A DNA stretch of 35,992 nucleotides from Acidobacteriota bacterium. GTDB taxonomy: Bacteria > Acidobacteriota > Blastocatellia > Pyrinomonadales > Pyrinomonadaceae. The stretch is taken from the NCBI GenBank assembly GCA_024640445.1, contig JAHEEZ010000003.1, positions 1 to 35,992 of the forward strand, read 5' to 3'. The notes beneath the pieces are model-generated. The model saw nothing but the letters and a program-made list of their open reading frames with translations, was not told the DNA's origin and made no database searches. Shown piece after piece: positions 31,932-35,992 of this stretch (position 1 is the stretch's first letter; every line of letters begins with the position of its first letter). Both the position numbers and the translations under genes were made by a program.

Positions 31932-32270
31932 CGGATCGTTCGACCCACTTTAGTTTGTCGTCACAGAAGATATTCTCTGCGTCTTGGCTCCACTGAGGGA
32001 TTCTCTCTTTTGGCGGGCCACCCACATTGGCAAGAAAGGACATCCCGTTAAGGTGCAAAGCCGCAGAGGAAGAGAAGCCGGATCAGTGAGCCGGAACTGC
32101 TTACACAACAACGACAGGGCTTGTGTCCGCTCGATGCACCAAAGGACCCGCCGTCAAATACTATCGATCCGCCCGACTTTTGGTGTAAGCTATTCCGTGT
32201 CCGGCGGACGAACATTTGTGCTGTGAATACCGTAACTTGTGCGGCGGGTGACGCTAAGGAAACAAGAAAG

Positions 32271-33332
32271 ATGTCAGACTACAAGAAAAAGATAGAAGAG
32301 TTTCAACGTGAGGCAAAGAAGAAGGCGGGCGCGCTGGACGAACAGTTCGGAATATCGGACCGTATCGGCGAAGGCGTGAAGGCGGCCTCTGAAACCGCGA
32401 AGAAAGGGGCGGAAACCCTAAAGGGCGGCGTTGACCGGATAAAGTCCGAGGCCGAAAAGTCACCGACGGGAAAACGCGTCGTAGAAGCAGCCGAGGGTAC
32501 CTACGAGACAGCTGAAAAGACCTTCAAGTCTGCTGAAGGAAAGGCTAAGGAAACTGCGAAGAAAGCCTGGGAGGCAAGCGAGCCGGTTCGGGACAAGGCT
32601 GAGGAAACAGCCGGTGAGGTGTTTGACTCTGCTTCGCGATCCGCCGGAGACGCATTCAAGGGGGCAAGTGACATGGCGGGGGAGTTTTTCGGCGAGACCC
32701 GGAAGACGTTTGAGTCGACGGCGTCTCGTGTAACGAATGCCCTGGGACTTGGGATCAGCTGGACCCGCACTATCGATTCCGCCGCACGTGCCGCACGGCG
32801 TACCGGCGAATGGATCGCAGAACGGCCTGCACAGGCGGCGGCGACCGGAGTTTCAGTGGTTGTCGGCGCAGGTCTCGGCGTCGTCTTTACAGGACTCAGT
32901 TCTCATTGGTTATTCAACTCTGCGCTGCCGGCGTGGTCCGTCAAGAAACTGTCCGGACTCTTTAATGACCACCTGAAGGAACAGGAACGGCTTATGAGCG
33001 AAGGCAATCTCGACAAGGCAGAAGCCGACAAGCTGAAATTCGAACGTGATATCGCAAAATACGTTGGAGCTCCTTTGCTCGGAGCATTCTCGTTCGCTTC
33101 CGGCGCGGTGATGATGACGAACATCGTCAACCCCAAGACGATCACGGGAGCCCCGATCGATTGGATAATCGGCGGGAATCCGTTGCTTGAAGGTGTTTGG
33201 TTCTTTGGCAACGGGATGGTCTGCTTCAAGACAAGCTATGATCTGTTTATGATCTCGCTCCAGGATGATGCGGACGTACAGAGGGTCGTTAAGGAGATCA
33301 AAGGGCTTTTGCCACAGGCGTCCGCCGCATGA
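32271..33332 (+). CDS. Amphipathic LEA-like protein with C-terminal hydrophobic segments
   Basis: 353 residues, family not recognised. Residues 1-155 are rich in Lys, Ala, Glu and Thr with repeats such as AKKGAETLKGG, AEKTFKSAEGKAKETAKKAWE and AEETAGEVFDSASRSAGDAFK, which look like the amphipathic 11-residue repeats of LEA or apolipoprotein-type helices. Hydrophobic stretches follow at about 187-215 (GVSVVVGAGLGVVFTGLSS), 265-286 (LLGAFSFASGAVMMTNIV) and 295-328. The polar block 225-262 is highly charged. No signal peptide is seen. The start MSDYKKK has AAGGA about 10 nt upstream; the longer frame from 32121 adds non-family-like residues. A hairpin repeat begins 23 nt after its stop. A membrane-shaping or stress role is a guess. 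Confidence 0.75.
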   Translation: MSDYKKKIEEFQREAKKKAGALDEQFGISDRIGEGVKAASETAKKGAETLKGGVDRIKSEAEKSPTGKRVVEAAEGTYETAEKTFKSAEGKAKETAKKAWEASEPVRDKAEETAGEVFDSASRSAGDAFKGASDMAGEFFGETRKTFESTASRVTNALGLGISWTRTIDSAARAARRTGEWIAERPAQAAATGVSVVVGAGLGVVFTGLSSHWLFNSALPAWSVKKLSGLFNDHLKEQERLMSEGNLDKAEADKLKFERDIAKYVGAPLLGAFSFASGAVMMTNIVNPKTITGAPIDWIIGGNPLLEGVWFFGNGMVCFKTSYDLFMISLQDDADVQRVVKEIKGLLPQASAA

Positions 33333-33355
33333 TCTTTCAGTTAGGCGTGAGCATC

Positions 33356-33430
33356 GTTTAGCCGGCCCATTTATGGGTCGGTTTTATTTTGATCGAATAT
33401 CATAGTTTAGCCGACCCATTCATGGGTGGG
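33356..33430 (+). repeat. Two-unit hairpin repeat, second copy
   Basis: Two units of the left-edge family, 49 nt apart. Unit 1 is GTTTAGCC with hairpin CCGGCCCA-TTTA-TGGGTCGG, unit 2 GTTTAG with CCGACCCA-TTCA-TGGGTGGG. Unit 1 is followed by TTTTATTTT and can act as a terminator for the LEA-like gene. The pair lies between convergent genes (stop codons at 33332 and 33445). Confidence 0.8.
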
Positions 33431-33444
33431 ATCATCTTGTTCTG

Positions 33445-34476
33445 TCAATACGCAAGCCTGATCGGAAACGGGACAAAACACAGAATAAAGATCACAAGCG
33501 TCGCGAATGCGATCACTCTTCGTTTCATATCCAGAGGTTCAGTGTCCAAAGGCCTTGGATGCCCTACTCTGAGCATGACCCCCAATAGCACGGCGATGAG
33601 AAATCCGGACGGGCTGTTGTAAACCCAAAAACCGACGATCGCGAATGTCGCCATCAGGACGAATGCAACTCTTCCGGTCCAGCGGTGCACCACCGGACCG
33701 AAAATGGCGTAGTTCGCGTGGCCTCCATCCAATTGTCCGGAAGGAATAAGGTTGAGCGCCGTTACAAGCAAACCCATCCAGGAGGCATAGTAGAAGGCAT
33801 TCGGGACCGCGTACTGAAGGTTGACGCCGAACAGCCACGCCATTCCCTGCATGTACAGAGGATCAGAAAAATAGATCTGGCTTTGGTACATCGACGCCTG
33901 AGCAGGCGACAGTTGATCCATCGTAATAAGAGCGATGACAGACACCGGGATCAGCGCGACAAAACCCGCGATCGGACCGGCGACACCTATGTCGAACACC
34001 GCCTTGCGTGAAGGCATCGGCGCAAGGATCTTTATGAACGCGCCAAGCGTTCCCGCCGGTCCGATCACAGGGGGTGTAGGAATGAAGAACGGAAGAGTCG
34101 CGTGTACGCGATAAATTCGGCACGCAACATAGTGACCGGCTTCATGGGCCGTGAGTATGAACAGCAATGAAGCCGCAAAGCTAACTGAATAAGAAAGCCC
34201 TTGCGGAACCGTCAGCAGGTACGTCACAGACGCCTGAAGCAGGTGGGTGTAATACTGGGGCAGCAAGAATACCGCGAGCCAGGAATCGGGTGCCGTACCG
34301 TCTATCAACTCAGGGAATACGGTCAATCTTCCAAATGGCTCGAGAGTCGAAGCCAACATCGCAGTGAAAAACGTGGCCAAAAGAAGCAGGCCGTGCTTGA
34401 TCCACGTCGCGCGGGTCGGTTTCATAGACAAACGCTGGTTATCTTTCGGTATTGTGAAGGGAAATTGATCTGACAT
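33445..34476 (-). CDS. M50 family site-2 type membrane metalloprotease
   Basis: A 343-residue multi-pass intramembrane protease. The zinc motif is HEAGH (H111, E112, H115) and the third ligand is D250 in LNLIPSGQLDGGH. PVIGPAGTLGAFIKI near 136-150 resembles the GxFG-type loop of the plant EGY and bacterial relatives. The first 110 residues hold two or more helices before the active site, as in the EGY-like group. There is no PDZ domain. The substrate is unknown; related enzymes cut anti-sigma factors or process membrane proteins. Two ATGs (residues 1 and 18) are possible starts and neither has a good ribosome binding site. Confidence 0.88.
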   Translation of the reverse strand: MSDQFPFTIPKDNQRLSMKPTRATWIKHGLLLLATFFTAMLASTLEPFGRLTVFPELIDGTAPDSWLAVFLLPQYYTHLLQASVTYLLTVPQGLSYSVSFAASLLFILTAHEAGHYVACRIYRVHATLPFFIPTPPVIGPAGTLGAFIKILAPMPSRKAVFDIGVAGPIAGFVALIPVSVIALITMDQLSPAQASMYQSQIYFSDPLYMQGMAWLFGVNLQYAVPNAFYYASWMGLLVTALNLIPSGQLDGGHANYAIFGPVVHRWTGRVAFVLMATFAIVGFWVYNSPSGFLIAVLLGVMLRVGHPRPLDTEPLDMKRRVIAFATLVIFILCFVPFPIRLAY

Positions 34477-34492
34477 CGGACGGAGGGCAAAT

Positions 34493-34546
34493 AAAAAATC
34501 GCAAACCGCAAATCATCTGATACTGCTGTAATCTGCGCTCTGCGAT
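34493..34546 (-). terminator. Intrinsic terminator after the HU/IHF gene
   Basis: On the minus strand ATCGCA-GAG-CGCA pairs with TGCG-GTT-TGCGAT, a stem with a 3x3 internal loop and a long apical loop, followed by T6 (34498-34493). Confidence 0.55.
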
Positions 34547-34565
34547 CCTCTCAAATTTTGCGAAG

Positions 34566-34841
34566 TTAGTCTATGGCCTTAGCCTGAAGATCTTTGCCGG
34601 GCTTAAATCGAATTGTCTTGCCCGCCGGGATCGGAACCTCTTCTCCCGTTCTCGGATTTCTACCAATACCGCGCTTTCGGGGTTTTACCACGAAAACGCC
34701 GAATCCGCGGAGCTCGATCCTCTTTCCCTCGGCAAGCGCTTCCTTCATTGCGTCAAAAAGCGCATCGACTACCTGCTCCGCTTTTTGCTTGGGAACGCCC
34801 GTCTTGTCGGCCACTCGATTGACGATGTCGATCTTGATCAT
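34566..34841 (-). CDS. HU/IHF-family DNA-bending protein
   Basis: A 91-residue histone-like protein. The helical dimerisation part (KIDIVNRVADKTGVPKQKAEQVVDALFDAMKEAL in pieces) is followed by LRGFGVFVVKPRKRGIGRNPRTGEEVPIPAGKTIRFKPGKDL, the saddle and DNA-binding arm with the RNP motif. The pattern 'GRNPRTG' and proline at the arm tip fit both HU and IHF; I do not separate them. MIKIDIVNR was chosen as the start because AAGGA lies about 9 nt upstream; the longer frame adds 12 unrelated residues. It has its own promoter, whose -35 overlaps the stop of the upstream hydrolase gene. Confidence 0.93.
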   Translation of the reverse strand: MIKIDIVNRVADKTGVPKQKAEQVVDALFDAMKEALAEGKRIELRGFGVFVVKPRKRGIGRNPRTGEEVPIPAGKTIRFKPGKDLQAKAID

Positions 34842-34899
34842 TGTCTGGTTCCTTTTGCTTGAAAATCGTTGAAACAAAAAACGTTAACGGGATTTACCG

Positions 34900-34929
34900 A
34901 TAATATGTACTTAAGTTCAAAAATGTCAA
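34900..34929 (-). promoter_or_regulatory. Promoter of the HU/IHF gene
   Basis: Minus strand TTGACA (34929-34924), an 18-nt spacer and TATTAT (34905-34900). The -35 contains the TGA stop of the hydrolase gene. A palindrome CGTTAACG lies just downstream at 34882-34889. Confidence 0.65.
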
Positions 34930-35804
34930 GATTTTTGCCGAATATTTTCCCGAAACTGCTGATAATGCTTGAGAACCGCCTCCGGAGCCTCGAAATGCGG
35001 AAAATGTCCGATTCCGTCCAACTCGATTATGTCTTTCTGCTCCGGGATCAATTCCCGAAACCTTTTCACGAGGTGTCTTCCCGACACCGGGTCGTCCAGT
35101 CCGTTGATAAACCGGAAAGGAAAATCCATCGACCGAAGAGCTTTCAGCCAGCGTTCGCGGAACACTGTCCGCTCGCGCATATACTGGATCAGCTTGTGCG
35201 CGATCTTCTTGCCGTTGTTATACCGAAAGAGCGCTATGAAATTCGTTAGTTCATCAGATGTTGGCCGCGTGCCGGAAGCGAACACCGAAGCAAGGCTCTT
35301 AGCGAATTGTGAGTCCGGGATAAGCCTTCCAAACAAAGGTCCGACCGGTCCTATGAGCAGTTTCTGAGCGAGAATCGGCCTGTGGGTCTCGGGAAAGAGC
35401 GCCCCGTTCATAAAGCAAAGACTTTTGATCTCGAATCCCAGCCCGCGTTCCTCCCTTCGCGCAAGGATCTCCTGGATAATCGTGTTCCCGTAATCGTGCG
35501 AGAGAACATGCAAAGAATCGACACCAAGCCGCTTCAGCACCTCCTCCAGAATGTCGGCCTGCGCGGCCGTCGTGTAATCGAATTCCGGCGGTTTGTCCGA
35601 GAAGCCGTAGCCGATCATGTCGAACGCGATAAGCGACGATCGATCTGAAAGCCCGTTCCATACCTTGTGGTAATCGAAAGACGACGTCGGGAATCCGTGC
35701 AGGCAGAGAAGCGTCTCAGTACCGCCGTCCTGCTGCACCACAAATATTTCTTTGCCGGCGATATCCAGTGTTCTTCCTCTGCCCTTCCAGTCTGCCGCTT
35801 GCAT
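34926..35804 (-). CDS. MEST/PEG1-like alpha/beta hydrolase
   Basis: A 292-residue alpha/beta hydrolase. The oxyanion region is CLHGFPTSSFDY (residues 34-44). The nucleophile elbow is SHDYGN, so the nucleophile is Asp (D104), as in epoxide hydrolases and haloalkane dehalogenases. H267 in GIGHFPHF is the likely catalytic histidine. The segment IKSLCFMNGALFPETHRP and the spacing that follows resemble the animal imprinted-gene product MEST and its bacterial relatives more than classic epoxide hydrolases. The substrate is unknown. AAGGAAAACA precedes the ATG at 35804, which decides the start over the long upstream frame. It is divergent from the metallopeptidase gene. Confidence 0.88.
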   Translation of the reverse strand: MQAADWKGRGRTLDIAGKEIFVVQQDGGTETLLCLHGFPTSSFDYHKVWNGLSDRSSLIAFDMIGYGFSDKPPEFDYTTAAQADILEEVLKRLGVDSLHVLSHDYGNTIIQEILARREERGLGFEIKSLCFMNGALFPETHRPILAQKLLIGPVGPLFGRLIPDSQFAKSLASVFASGTRPTSDELTNFIALFRYNNGKKIAHKLIQYMRERTVFRERWLKALRSMDFPFRFINGLDDPVSGRHLVKRFRELIPEQKDIIELDGIGHFPHFEAPEAVLKHYQQFRENIRQKS

Positions 35805-35894
35805 TGTTTTCCTTTTCTCCCGGGTCCTCGGATGGTAGATTTCTAAAACAAATATATCGTTAAGCACCAAAAATGAGTAAGCGGGGAGATATCT

Positions 35895-35992
35895 ATGCGT
35901 TGGAGAGAACAAAGGCGAAGCAGTAACGTCGAAGACAGGCGCGGGATGAGCGCGGGGAAAGGGATAGCCATTGGTGGCGGAGGGCTGGGGGT
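35895..35992 (+). CDS. Neutral zinc metallopeptidase (YpfJ-like), 5' end only
   Basis: The window ends inside this gene. The visible 32 codons begin MRWREQRRSSNVEDRRG and continue MSAGKGIAIGGGGLG. This is the characteristic opening of the YpfJ/'neutral zinc metallopeptidase' family, where a basic N-terminus with the NVEDRRG motif is followed by a glycine-rich hydrophobic segment. The catalytic HExxH part lies beyond the window. GGGGAG ends 7 nt before the ATG. It is divergent from the MEST-like hydrolase with 90 nt between. Confidence 0.8.
   Translation, partial: MRWREQRRSSNVEDRRGMSAGKGIAIGGGGLG

Noticed and set aside
31932..32120. Protein-coding extension of yacG or the LEA-like gene into the gap
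   Set aside because: The longer frames (to 32058 and from 32121) lack ribosome binding sites and add sequence unlike the families; internal starts fit better.

Overview
The window is a block of ordinary bacterial chromosome, about 55% GC by eye, with compact genes on both strands. I see no phage genes, transposase, integrase or CRISPR array. The gene set suggests Acidobacteriota, possibly class Blastocatellia: a CarD-type RNA polymerase regulator, paired b'/b ATP synthase subunits, PhoB with a soluble PhoR-like kinase, a carboxypeptidase Q-like M28 enzyme, and an acidic GAF-like protein with a conserved C-terminal block. This assignment is an inference from protein style and is not proven by any marker here.

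Layout. 1-6400 (mostly minus strand): a hairpin repeat at the left edge, a secreted M28 peptidase, a PmtA-like methyltransferase, topoisomerase I (topA) and dprA. A selenocysteine tRNA lies directly upstream of dprA. 6500-11100 (plus): a partial F-type ATP synthase operon, b'-b-delta-alpha-gamma, ending at a strong terminator; subunits a, c, beta and epsilon are absent. 11300-15300 (plus): small membrane proteins, a VanZ-like protein, an SPFH protein with three zinc ribbons, a Trm112-like zinc protein and a family 9 glycosyltransferase. 15500-19200: two tandem SLC13-type transporters with internal RCK_C domains. 19280-24430: an Nfu-type iron-sulfur protein, a coiled-coil/GAF-like/acidic protein of unknown function and an Slt70-like lytic transglycosylase lipoprotein.

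24430-29000 has a phosphate theme: an exopolyphosphatase/GppA phosphatase (minus), then a CBS-domain protein, a SixA-like phosphatase, and PhoB/PhoR behind a TTAACA-N5-TTAACA motif resembling a Pho box. 29000-32000: carD behind an extended -10 promoter and a leader hairpin, converging on the minus-strand cluster yacG, small membrane protein, MFS transporter and queF. 32000-35992: an amphipathic, LEA-like membrane protein, a second copy of the left-edge hairpin repeat, an M50 site-2 protease, an HU/IHF-family protein, a MEST-like alpha/beta hydrolase and the first codons of a YpfJ-like zinc metallopeptidase.

No obviously new multi-gene system stands out. The best leads are the two-site hairpin repeat family, the GAF-like/acidic protein, the LEA-like membrane protein, the soluble PhoR with its putative Pho box, and several inverted repeats at promoters or in leaders. 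Starts were moved inward from the longest open frame where a ribosome binding site or family length favoured it.
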